A stretch of DNA of 64,000 bases, from positions 62,001 to 126,000 of the forward strand of contig NZ_JAGGJX010000001.1 of the NCBI RefSeq assembly GCF_017873185.1, in the 5' to 3' direction. The notes under the pieces are model-generated. The model ran no database searches. It saw only the letters and a list, made by a program, of their open reading frames with translations, and had not been told where the DNA came from. A program made the position numbers and the translations under genes. Every line of letters starts with the position of its first letter. Within the stretch, counting starts at the first letter, position 1. Shown here piece by piece: positions 26,032 to 35,813 of this stretch. Source of the stretch: Metaclostridioides mangenotii (GTDB lineage Bacteria; Bacillota; Clostridia; Peptostreptococcales; Peptostreptococcaceae).

Positions 26032-26057
26032 GGTAACCTTAAGGAGGTTATTTTTTT
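26032..26057 (+). terminator. hairpin after capsid gene, with SD in the stem
   Basis: TAACCT (26034-26039) pairs with AGGTTA (26045-26050) followed by seven Ts, so it looks like an attenuating terminator. The same stem holds AAGGAGG, the ribosome-binding site for a tiny ORF at 26058, so folding would also hide that site. Confidence 0.6.
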
Positions 26058-26111
26058 ATGCAAAAATTTATACAAACCCGAATTTTATTAACGAATGTTA
26101 GAAAAAATTAA
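26058..26111 (+). CDS. possible 17-residue leader peptide
   Basis: ATG at 26058 is 10 bases after AAGGAGG and reads MQKFIQTRILLTNVRKN before TAA. It overlaps the start of the connector gene (26095), which has no ribosome-binding site of its own, so translational coupling is plausible. It could also be a chance ORF. Confidence 0.35.
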   Translation: MQKFIQTRILLTNVRKN

Positions 26112-26346
26112 ACGTAGACTCAACATCACTTGGGATTACGATAATGAGGAAATAGAAGAAATAATTGAGGAAGGTGAAGCATTTATAACTTCACGAGTAG
26201 GGGATATTGATTTTGATACAAATCCCCTTGCCTCTAGATTATTAAAAGAATATTGTAGGTATGCTTGGAATGGCTCTGTTGCATATTTTGAACAGAATTT
26301 CAGATCTGATATTCTTAATCTTCAAATACAAAATGCGATTCAATAG
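26095..26346 (+). CDS. head-tail connector (gp6-like)
   Basis: An 83-residue helical protein: MLEKIKRRLNITWDYDNEE, then IIEEGEAFITSRVGD and LLKEYCRYAWNGSVAYFEQ. This is the usual pattern of the small DNA-packaging/connector proteins that extend the portal. Located directly after the capsid gene, as expected. Confidence 0.78.
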   Translation: MLEKIKRRLNITWDYDNEEIEEIIEEGEAFITSRVGDIDFDTNPLASRLLKEYCRYAWNGSVAYFEQNFRSDILNLQIQNAIQ

Positions 26347-26680
26347 AAACAATGGTGAGGAATTAAATTCGGGATTACTATTTTATGGAACAAAAGAAAC
26401 AAAAAGAGACAGTTTAGGAAAGAATCCTAAATCAATATTAAATGATGAAGGTAGACTTCATTTTAGATATAAATCTATAAGAGAAATGGATTTCAAACAA
26501 TATTATGGGATAAGTAATAAACTTGATATAAAAGTTAAAGCTTATTACGTAAAAAATATTGAAGAGTCACACATAGTTAAAATAGATGAAGATTACTTTG
26601 ACATAGTCAAAATCGATTATGATAACGAACGTAAGTACATGTATTTATATTTGGCTAGAAAGAGGTCGCTAGATGATTAA
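26333..26680 (+). CDS. head-closure / head-tail adaptor protein
   Basis: A 115-residue beta-rich protein (MRFNRNNGEELNSGLLFYG...) with KLDIKVKAYYVKNIEESH and DEDYFDIVKIDYDNERKYMYLYL, the layout of SPP1 gp16-type stoppers. The start at 26333 overlaps the connector gene by 14 bp, implying coupling; longer upstream starts would add an unlikely hydrophobic stretch. Confidence 0.7.
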   Translation: MRFNRNNGEELNSGLLFYGTKETKRDSLGKNPKSILNDEGRLHFRYKSIREMDFKQYYGISNKLDIKVKAYYVKNIEESHIVKIDEDYFDIVKIDYDNERKYMYLYLARKRSLDD

Positions 26681-27023
26681 AGAACTTGGAAAATTAATAA
26701 ACAATCTAAATAATATGTATCCTACTTTTGCTATGGATATTAGAAAGGACGAGGTCGAAAAGAACCCGTCCTTTTTTATTTATAATGATGATGGAGAAAT
26801 AACAAAGGCTCAAACTGGGACAACTCAATACTTAACTAATTTCTATTTGTCTTTTTTTACAAGAGATCAATCGACAATTGATCAGATTGAAATAATAGAA
26901 ATGTGTAAAAAACATGCTCTATTCTTTGATAGGACGGAACTAGATCATGGTAAAATTAATAATTTAGATGTTGAAGCTAAGATGGTTACTTTTGTATTTC
27001 ATCATATAGATAGGGTGAGTTAA
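26673..27023 (+). CDS. head-tail joining / tail-terminator-like protein
   Basis: A 116-residue protein overlapping its neighbours at both ends (8 bp and 1 bp). It contains NLNNMYPTFAMDIRKDE and NFYLSFFTRDQSTIDQIEI. The family is not certain. Between a head-closure and an HK97 gp10-like gene, a tail-terminator or completion role is likely. Confidence 0.6.
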   Translation: MIKELGKLINNLNNMYPTFAMDIRKDEVEKNPSFFIYNDDGEITKAQTGTTQYLTNFYLSFFTRDQSTIDQIEIIEMCKKHALFFDRTELDHGKINNLDVEAKMVTFVFHHIDRVS

Positions 27024-27418
27024 TGGGGATAAGGTATGATTTAGGTTATGATAACTCAAAGAAGTTGGAAGAAGCATTAAAGAAAAGTACTATAAACTTA
27101 GAGCCAAAATTAAATGAGTATTTGCACATAAAAGGTAGCAAAGAGGTTATGAAATCAGTAATTGATTTTACACCAATTTCAAATAGAAATAAGGCACATG
27201 CAAAAGAATCAGGTTCATTAAAAACAAATACATCTAACCTTAGTTTTGAAGTTACAACTAAAGGTAAATTTGGATATCTATTTTTCCCGGATCAAGGTAT
27301 TGGGAAACACAATTTAGTTGCACAACAATTCTTTGAAAGAGGTTTGAAATCAAAAGAAGATAAAATGTTTAACGATATTATGAAAGTTATAGAAGAACAA
27401 CTAAAAATACAAATATAG
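27023..27418 (+). CDS. HK97 gp10-like tail component
   Basis: A 131-residue protein; KGSKEVMKSVIDFTPISN, then GSLKTNT...FEVTTKGKFGYLFFPDQG and AQQFFERGLKS match the HK97 gp10 pattern (tail completion/neck). The ATG overlaps the previous stop (TTAATGGGG). It is followed by AGGAGGAATAATT and the major tail gene. Confidence 0.75.
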   Translation: MGIRYDLGYDNSKKLEEALKKSTINLEPKLNEYLHIKGSKEVMKSVIDFTPISNRNKAHAKESGSLKTNTSNLSFEVTTKGKFGYLFFPDQGIGKHNLVAQQFFERGLKSKEDKMFNDIMKVIEEQLKIQI

Positions 27419-27429
27419 GAGGAATAATT

Positions 27430-28011
27430 ATGAGTGGAGTTAAGAGAGACGAACAATTCTCAATATACAAAGTTACAAATGCGAATATGTTATTTGAGGG
27501 TGAAACAGCAGCCAAGAAATTTGGGGATACTGGTGAGCTTGAAGTGTCAGCAAAAACTAAGGAGATTAATAAAGTTGCCGAAGGTACAATCGTAGATACA
27601 AAAAGTATGATAGAAGAAATGTCACTAAAATATGTAGGTCATATCACTAGGGAAATGTTAAGGAATGTATTTGGAATAAGCACAGACGGTTTAAAAGCCG
27701 GAGTATATTCTTATGGTGCAAATTCCAAAGGTAAGAAAGGCACACTAACATTTGATGAATATGACTTATGGGAAACAGACACATTAATGATGGCATATCC
27801 TGTAGTTACGATAGCAAGTGGGCTTGAATTAAAAATAAAAAGCGGAGAAGATGAAGTTGCTGAGATAGAATTAGAATTTAAAGTATTACCTGATAAATAT
27901 AAAAATTATCACTATGAAGCATTTAAGTCTGAACTAGATGAAACTATAGTTAATGAATGGCACACTAAATTTGATCCAGAAAAGATAAGAGAAGCGAAAG
28001 TGGGGGAATAA
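27430..28011 (+). CDS. major tail tube protein
   Basis: A 193-residue protein with a strong AGGAGG site. It shows the beta-sandwich tail-tube pattern: FGDTGELEVSAKTKEIN, SMIEEMSLKYVGHITREML and YPVVTIASGLELKIKSGED. It is followed at once by the frameshifting chaperone gene, the invariant order in long-tailed phages. Confidence 0.82.
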   Translation: MSGVKRDEQFSIYKVTNANMLFEGETAAKKFGDTGELEVSAKTKEINKVAEGTIVDTKSMIEEMSLKYVGHITREMLRNVFGISTDGLKAGVYSYGANSKGKKGTLTFDEYDLWETDTLMMAYPVVTIASGLELKIKSGEDEVAEIELEFKVLPDKYKNYHYEAFKSELDETIVNEWHTKFDPEKIREAKVGE

Positions 28012-28012
28012 T

Positions 28013-28420
28013 ATGATTAAATATATAACTTTAAATGATGGACAAGAAGTAAAAATTGATACAGGCATTACTCTTAATGCCTTTTTAAAAGCTCAGGAGC
28101 AAGGATATTTCTCAAAAAATATATTATCAGCAATGATGGGGATAGTAACTAGCAGTGGTGTCCCATCTGATGCTATTAAGGGAATAAGTGATACTGATAT
28201 GCTAAATGCTCCGTATATAGCATATTTAAACGCTAATCCAAATGGTATGAGCAAAGAAGAATTTGACAGCAAAATTCCAATTGATATAGAACTTTGTATG
28301 GAAATAATTATGGAAATATTATCGGGAAATATAAAATCTAAGCCGCAATTAGCGCAGAATTTCCAACAATCAACTAAATCTAAAAATAAGTCGAAAAAAA
28401 AGTACCAAAACTCGAAATAA
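28013..28420 (+). CDS. tail assembly chaperone G
   Basis: A 135-residue helical protein (NDGQEVKIDTGITLNAFLKAQ...). Near its end, slippery A AAA AAG (28396-28402) precedes a second open frame. Like lambda gpG, the zero-frame product coats the tape measure during tail assembly. It starts two bases after the major tail stop. Confidence 0.8.
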   Translation: MIKYITLNDGQEVKIDTGITLNAFLKAQEQGYFSKNILSAMMGIVTSSGVPSDAIKGISDTDMLNAPYIAYLNANPNGMSKEEFDSKIPIDIELCMEIIMEILSGNIKSKPQLAQNFQQSTKSKNKSKKKYQNSK

Positions 28421-28563
28421 ATTGTGTTGAAGATAGTTATTCGATATACGCATATTTTTTCAACTTAGGTACCGATATTTGGGATATACCAATATCAAGA
28501 TTAAATAGACTGATGATTAATAAAATAGCAATAGAAAGCTGGAGAAATAGCAGTGATGAGTAA
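28013..28563 (+). CDS. tail assembly chaperone GT (programmed -1 frameshift)
   Basis: A -1 slip on A_AAA_AAG at 28396-28402 joins 130 codons of G to GTA CCA AAA... and runs 53 further residues (VPKLEINCVEDSYS... to NSSDE) to TAA at 28561. The -1 frame has its own conserved-looking content (FNLGTDIWDIPISRLNRL) and no start or ribosome-binding site, as expected for a T extension. This is the lambda G/GT arrangement. Confidence 0.8.
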
Positions 28564-28621
28564 AAGAAGGATAACCAGTCCTTCTTTTTTTTATGTCTAA
28601 AATCGAAAGAAGGTGAGAAAT

Positions 28622-31600
28622 ATGGCAAATCCTGAAATTAAAGTTCAATATACTTTAGTAAACAAACAGTTTAATTCTGAGATATCTAGTATAAATAAAG
28701 CTATTTCAACTTTAAATAAATCTTTTGCAGTACAACGAGAACAGATGAAAAACACATCTACAGATACGCAAAAACTTGAAGCTGAAATATCTAAACTTGA
28801 AAAACAATATGAACTTGCTAAACAGAAAACTGAAGCTACTGCGCAGGCTTTTGAAAACGCTAAGAGAACAATGGGTGAAAACTCAGAGGAAGCAAGAAAA
28901 TGGGGAGACAAACTTCTAGTTGCACAAAAGAATGAGGAACAATTAAAAAATGCTATAACTGAAACTAATGTAAAGCTTGAGGATGCAAAACAAAAACAAA
29001 GCCAACTTACAGCTGAACAACAAAGGGCAAATGAGATTTCAGAGCAAAGAAAAAATAAGTTAAAAGAACTGAAATCAGAAGAGGAACAACTAAAAAACAC
29101 CTCGGAAAAATTAAGTAAAGAGTATGAACTTCAAGTTAAAAGTCTTGGTAATAATGCAAGTGCCTCTGATCAATTGAAAGCTAGACAAGAGTACTTACAA
29201 AAGGCTATGGAGAATTCAGCTAAACAAGTGGAGAACCTTGAAAAACAACTTGAGTTAGCTAAGTCTGAGTATGGAGAAAGTTCAGAAGAAGTAAATAAAC
29301 TTGAACAGGAACTATTAGATGCTAGAATTGCAGCGCAGGATTTTGCGAATGAGTATGCTGATGCTGGTAATAAAGTCAAACAAGCTTCAGATAAACTACT
29401 AGCTGCAGGTGATAAATTAAAAGGTGTCGGAAAAACACTTACAACGCATGTATCACTACCATTGGTAGCACTAGGTGGTGGAGCAATTAAGGCTGCTTCG
29501 GATTTTGATAGTGCGTTTACTGGTGTAAAGAAAACAGTGGACGAAGTTGTAGACGCTAACGGGAAAACTATAATATCTTATAAAGATCTTGAAAAAGGTA
29601 TAAGAGATATGGCCAAAGAAATTCCAGCAAGTACTACCGAAATCTCAGCGGTTGCTGAAGCGGCTGGACAGCTAGGTATTGAAACTGAAAATGTACTTGG
29701 CTTTACAAGGGTAATGGTAGATATGGGTGTAGCTACAAATCTATCTAGCGAAGAAGCTGCAATGTCTCTTGCTAAATTAGCAGCGATCACCGACATGCCG
29801 CAAAAGAGCTTTAGTAATCTAGCATCAAGTATCGTTGCACTTGGAAATGATTCAAAAACAACTGAAGCTGATATTGTCGCAATGTCGCTTAGACTTGCTG
29901 GTACAGGAAAACAAGCAAACATGAGTGAGGCTGACATCATAGGTATTTCAGCTGCTATGAGTTCTCTCGGAATAAATGCTGAAGCCGGGGGCGGAAGTAT
30001 GTCTCGTGTTATGCAGAAAATAAACTCTGATGTTATGAGTGGTGGAGGTAATCTAGAAAAGTTTGCAAAAACAGCTGGTATGAGTTCGAGTGAATTCCAA
30101 AAAGCTTGGAAGGAAGATGCTGCTGGTGCTTTAGTAGAATTTGTAAAAGGTTTAGGGAAAGCAAAAGAATCAGGAGAAGATGTCACAGGTGCTTTAAAGA
30201 AGATGGGCATTACATCAACTCAAGAAGTAGATACAATGTTAAGACTATCTGGGGCTGGAGAATTATTAAGTAAATCGCTTAAAACATCAGCCGATGGGTG
30301 GAAAGAAAATACTGCATTAACTGAAGAAGCAGAAAAGAGATATGAATCGTTTGAAGGGCAACTCAAAACTTTAAAAAACAAATTAATGGATATTGCTGTT
30401 GATATTGGTGGCCCACTTATGGAAGCTATGAATAAAGCCTTTGATGCAGCGCAACCATTCTTACAAGTAATAGCCGATCTAGCTAAAAAATTTGCTGAAG
30501 CTAGTCCAGAAACACAAAAGTTAATCTTGGTTATAGGTGGGATCGTAATAGCTATTGGACCAGTACTTACAGTAATTGGTAGCTTACTTGGTGTACTTGG
30601 AACACTCACCGGAGCATGGGCTGTTGCTTTCAAGGGTGCAACAGCTGTTACCCCAGCCATAAATGGACTAAGTAAAGTATTTTAATCTGTTAGTAAAATA
30701 CCTGGAGGCGTTACCAAAGTTGGAACGGCTTTTACTAAGTTAAAAGGGGTAACTAGTTCAGCATGGGGTGCAATTAGCGGTATAGTAAGCCTGAGGTCCT
30801 TAGCTATTCTTGGAGCCATAGGTGCTATTATTTTCATAGGATATGAGATCTATAAACATTGGGACGAGATAAAAGAGTTCTTCTCTAAGACTTGGACAGC
30901 TATCTCTGATTCAGCCAAGGAAATATGGGGTGGAATCAAAGACACTGTTGGTGGTGCGTGGGATGGAGTTAAAGAGGGTGCAACATCTAAGTGGAATGAT
31001 ATCACAGGAGTAATAAAGAAAAAGTGGACAGCATTTGAAGACCATACTAGAAACTTCTGGGGTGGTGTAGGTTATGCAATTGCAGACACATGGACAGCAA
31101 CAAAGGATAAGGCTTCAGAGATATGGACAGGAGTTTCAGATGCAATCAAGACAGTTTCAGAGCCAGTTGGGGATTGGTTGAAACAAAACTGGGAAGACAC
31201 TAAGTATGTGCTTAATGATGTTTGGGAAGGTATAAAGATAATGGCTTCCAATGCTTGGGAGAACATTAAGAAGGTTATAGAGGTTCCAATGTCTTTAATC
31301 AGTTCTATCCTTGAAGGTATCTTCTTGTTGGTTAAGATGGGACTTGGGATAGCTTGGGATGGTATCAAGATTCTTGCTGGTAAAGCTTGGGAACAAATAA
31401 AGGAGCATATAGTTAAACCTATTACTGATGCAAAGGATGCAGTTGTATCTAAGGCACAGGAGATAGGAACAGCTATAAGTGAGAAGTGGGAAGTTGTAAA
31501 ACAGAAAACAAGTGAAGCATGGGGAGTAGTTAAGCAACATGTAGTAGACAACATGACAAAGACTTGGAATCATGTTACAACAAAAGCACAAGAGATAGCT

Positions 31601-32425
31601 ACAAACATATCACAGAAGTGGGATACTATCAAACAGAAAACTGGTGAAGCTTGGACAAAGGTTAAAGATGAAGTTGGGCAAAAGATAAATCAAACTAAGG
31701 AAGCACTAGCACCAGTTGTTGAATCTATTAGGCAAAACATATCTGACAAGTGGGATAAGATAAGAGGCAAGACAAAAGAATCTTATGAGAATATTAAGCA
31801 GACAGCCACTTCTAATATGAATCAAGCAAAAGACCAAGTATCAAACACAGCACAAACTCTTTCACAGAACATCAGTAATGCTTGGGATAAGATAAAGAGT
31901 CATACATCAAAAGCATGGCAACAAGTCAAGGAGTTCATGATGAGACCTATTAAAAATGCTTATGATTGGATAGTTGATAAGATGAATAAATTGAAGAACT
32001 TCTTCAGTAACTTGAAACTTAAAATACCTTCACCAACAATGCCCAAATTACCACACTTCAGCTTAAAGAAGTCACAGGCTACAGTATTCGGTCAGACATA
32101 TGAGTATCCATCAGGTTTCAATGTTAACTGGTATAAAAAAGGTGGTATATTCGGTGGAGCATCTGTTATAGGGGTTGGCGAAGCCGGAAAAGAGGCAGTT
32201 CTTCCTTTAGAGGGAAGTCATATGCAACCATTTGCAAAAGCCTTAGCCAGTCAAATGGATATGAGTAAACAAATGGAATCTTATGCAAATAATCAAAATT
32301 ATGCTCATATCGTTATGTATAACACTATAACTAATGATGCAGATGGAAACAAACTTATTAATAAAGTAGATAAATGGCTTGGAAACAAAGGATTTGAAAC
32401 TAATTATGCAGTAGGAAGGGGGTAG
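28622..32425 (+). pseudogene. tape measure protein, interrupted by TAA
   Basis: One frame of 1267 sense codons broken only by TAA at 30683-30685 (after GLSKVF). N-terminal part: long coiled coils (residues 1-240), then the phage tail-tape core with AASDFDSAFTGVKKTVDE, AAAMSLAKLAAI-like ALAKLAAIT and MSRVMQKINSD, and a hydrophobic segment (LILVIGGIVIAIGPVLTVIG). After the stop the frame continues with a membrane segment, Trp-containing repeats (W..IK.....AW..IK) and a typical C-terminus GEAGKEAVLPLEG. The stop would cut the protein to 687 residues. An ATG-initiated product from 31178 lacks a ribosome-binding site. No functional full-length tail ruler is expected unless the stop is suppressed or a sequencing error. 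Confidence 0.85.
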
Positions 32426-32428
32426 ATT

Positions 32429-33109
32429 ATGCTACATTTAATTGTAGACGGAAAAAGTTCAATAGAATACAGCTTGTCTATATATGAAAGACCCAATATA
32501 CCTACTCCCAAAATGAGAGTAGAGGGAATTGAAGTTGATGGTCGAGATGGATCTTTAACAAGAAAAAAAGGATATTCAAATATAGATATAGAGGTAGAAC
32601 TAAATATACTAGAAGATATATTAAAACCACGTCTTAGACAAATTAAGGCGTGGTTACTTAATGCAAAGAAGATATGTTTTTCTGATGATTATGAGTATTT
32701 CTATAAAGTTAAAAATGTAGAAATAGATGACATAGAAAATGAGATAGATTGTTATGGAAAATTTACGGTTAAATTTAATTGTGATCCATTTATTTATTCT
32801 AATAATGGTGAGATTATTAACGCTTTACAAGGAAATAAAATATTGAACTTAGGGACCTATGAGAGTAGACCATACTTTAAATTAACAGGAAAAGGGAATA
32901 TTTATTTCACCTTAAATAATAAGAGAGTAGACATAAAGGGTGTTAGTGATTATGTAGAAATCGACTCAGAAACCTTTACGTGTACAAGAGGTAGTTTAAA
33001 TATGTTATCACAGATGCAAGGTGATTTTCCAGTGTTAAACCCAGAAGAAAATAATATTACATTAGGCAACTGTACACTTGAATACATGACAAGGGAGAGA
33101 TATCTATGA
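32429..33109 (+). CDS. distal tail protein (Dit-like)
   Basis: A 226-residue protein with the N-terminal Dit core (VEGIEVDGRDGSLTRKKGYS then DIEVELNI) and a galectin-like second half (LNLGTYESRPYFKLTGKGN). Dit hexamers join the tail tube to the tip. AGGGGGTAG precedes the ATG; the stop overlaps the next start (ATGA). Confidence 0.85.
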   Translation: MLHLIVDGKSSIEYSLSIYERPNIPTPKMRVEGIEVDGRDGSLTRKKGYSNIDIEVELNILEDILKPRLRQIKAWLLNAKKICFSDDYEYFYKVKNVEIDDIENEIDCYGKFTVKFNCDPFIYSNNGEIINALQGNKILNLGTYESRPYFKLTGKGNIYFTLNNKRVDIKGVSDYVEIDSETFTCTRGSLNMLSQMQGDFPVLNPEENNITLGNCTLEYMTRERYL

Positions 33110-35686
33110 TTAAAGTATTTAATAAATTTGAAAAAGAATTCAATAATAATGGACTCCAGATACTCGATGATTATATTGTTGATCCTGAAGTGTATGAGGT
33201 CTTAAATGGTATTTATTCACTAACTTTTAAATACCCTATATTTTGTACTAAACATTTAGAAGAAGAAAATATAATAACAGCATACACTCCTAAAAATGAA
33301 GATCAACCCTTTAGGATATCCAAGATTAATAAAGAACTTGGATTTTATAATGTTACAGCATATCATATTTTTTATGACTTAGCTGACAACTTAATAGAGG
33401 ATATTAATATTGTTACTCACTCAGGCACTAACGCTATTGAAAAAATAAGTAACGGAACTCAATACTCACACCCATTTAAAATGTTCTCTGATATTAATAA
33501 AACTGCTAATTGTAGAATTGTAAGATATAACGTTGTTCAAGCAATACTAGATAGTTCTCAAGATAATACATTCATTTCTAGATGGGGTGGGGAGATTGAA
33601 AGAGATAGTTACAATATCACAATGCGCAAAAGATTAGGGACTAATAGAGGGACTCAGATAAGATATAAGAAAAATCTAATCGGTTATGAAGCAGATATTG
33701 ATTATACTCAGATTGCTACAAAGATTATGCCAAAAGGTTTTGATGGACTATTATTACCTGAAAAATATGTTGATAGTGAAAACATAAATTATTATCCACA
33801 TCCGAAAATACGAATCATTGAATACGGAGACATCAAAGCTATTAAAGAGGATGATGAAAATTCTAGTATAGATGAAGGGGCTGTTCCAATAGACGAGGCA
33901 TACCAGTTGTTAAGAGAAGCAGCTAGAAGAGAATATGAAGAAAATCATATTGATATTCCACAGGCAAATTATAAAGTTGACTTTGTAGAATTATCTAGTA
34001 CTGAGGAATATAAAAACATACAAGTCCTTGAAAAAGTATATTTAGGGGATTCTGTAAAGGTTATACATGAAGACGAAAATTTAGATATTACAGCTAGAGT
34101 TATTAGTTATAAATATAATCCATTAAAAAGGAAATATACTGAAATAGAATTAGGTAACTATCAAAAGAGCTTTACTGACATTGTTGGAAAGTTAAATGAC
34201 TTGCATGGCAAGGTTGATGATGTTGAGGGAAGTATGCTTGATCTTGCCAAAAATAATGCAACTGAATTAATAAATAATGGTTTTGGTGGGTTTGTAAGAA
34301 TTCATCCAGATAGAATCTTAATAATGGATACAGAAGACGAAGGTACTGCTAAAAATGTTTGGCAATGGAATAAAAACGGCTTAGGATATTCAAGTACTGG
34401 TATTAATGGACCATACGGCTTGGCCATGACTAATGATGGTAGTATTGTGGCGGATTTCATAACTTCAGGAATATTAAATGCTAATATAATTAGAGCCGGT
34501 ACAATTGATGGTAAAAACTTTAATCTAGATTTAGATTCTGGACTTATGCAGTTTGGAACAGGCGCAATTGATAGTGAGACTTTAACAGGAGATTTGAAAG
34601 AAGAACTTAAAGGCGAACAGGGACCACAAGGGATACCCGGTAAAGATGGAAGTCTGGCCGAATTACCTTCGGCACTTAAAGCATGGAATGATAATGCTAC
34701 ACAAATTAGTGGAGAGTATGTATATACTCCTGAATTATTTAGTGGGAGTGGTATCAATGGCAGCAAAACAGGAATTTATATAGGGGAGAGGCTTAAAGCT
34801 AAACAGGAAGATGAGTCAATTAATTACATACTATGGAGGTATAACAGGATTATATAATGGCGTTATAACTTCTCACTTTGGAGTAGACGGTAGTGGTTTT
34901 ATAGGTAGATACCCAGACAATCGTATCACATGGGATAAATACGGCGGCATGACTATACCTGAAATAACTACAGATATGATTTATGGAGGTACTAATAAGA
35001 GGATAATTTTAGTTCCAGGATATGAGCCAGGAGAGAACGATGCTCCGAGCATAGATGCTAATCTTTACAACGGGGAAGATGCGATAAGGATTAAAGTTAA
35101 TAGGTATATATATTTATTAATTCATAGTAGAGGAATTGCTTTTTATGGTACCGATGGTATATATTTAGCGGTGGACTCTTATAAATCTACCAATGGTAGA
35201 GTTGGGGAAACAACAATGTACGGTGAATTGCGAGTAAAAGGGTCAATTCATGCAAATAGCCACATATATACAGATGGAAACTTTTATTCACAAGGTAATT
35301 ATGTTGGATCTGACTCACGTTTAAAAGAGAATATTAAATTTTTAGAACATAGTGACGTGTTGAGAAAAACAGATAGTTCGGTTGATAAAGATATAAAATA
35401 CAGTGATTTGTATGATTTTATCAAAACAATGAATTTAGCAACTTACAATTTTAAAGATAATGATAAATCTCAAGTTTCACCCATTACACAAAATATAAAA
35501 AATGAGAAATTGAGAGATACAATAATTACAAAACATGACGGTTATGAACATATAAACCAGTATGCTTTTATTTCGGTTATAGCAGGGGCTTTAAAAGAAG
35601 AAATTACAAAAAGCGAAGAAAAAGATAAAAAGATAATAGAACTAGAAACGAGATTGGAAAAAATAGAGGAATTGCTTAACTTATAA
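33106..35686 (+). pseudogene. tail-tip (Tal-like) protein with C-terminal S74 chaperone, frameshifted
   Basis: The first frame (33106-34857) starts MIKVFNKFEKEFNNNGLQIL and is a Tal/endopeptidase-tail protein with a collagen-like GEQGPQGIPGKDG segment, ending abruptly in YILWRYNRII. The +1 frame continues from 34811 with YYGGITGLYNGVITSHFGVD and ends in SDSRLKENIKFLEHS..., the start of an intramolecular chaperone (peptidase S74), and a C-terminal coil. Matching SINY / YYGGITG sense across the overlap suggests a single ancestral protein of about 850 residues with a one-base insertion near 34811-34840. The second frame's first ATG is too close to AGGAAG to be a good start. Confidence 0.65.
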
Positions 35687-35750
35687 AAGTTGACTTAATA
35701 GATGCTATTCTAAGGGGTTTAAAAGGTTAAGCTATATATTTATACTAACG

Positions 35751-35785
35751 AAAAAGTGAGACTATAAAATGGATCTCGCTTTTTT
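35751..35785 (+). terminator. terminator before the baseplate gene
   Basis: AAAAAGTGAGA pairs with TCTCGCTTTTTT (one wobble) after the tail-tip gene. It separates the tail-tip gene from the next receptor-binding gene. Confidence 0.85.
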
Positions 35786-35813
35786 ATATTATTAATAGAA
35801 AGGGTTTAATAAC

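Noticed and set aside
28645-30660. Long minus-strand open frames opposite the tape measure gene
   Set aside because: They are Ser/Ala/Leu-rich mirror frames of the coding strand with no ribosome-binding sites.
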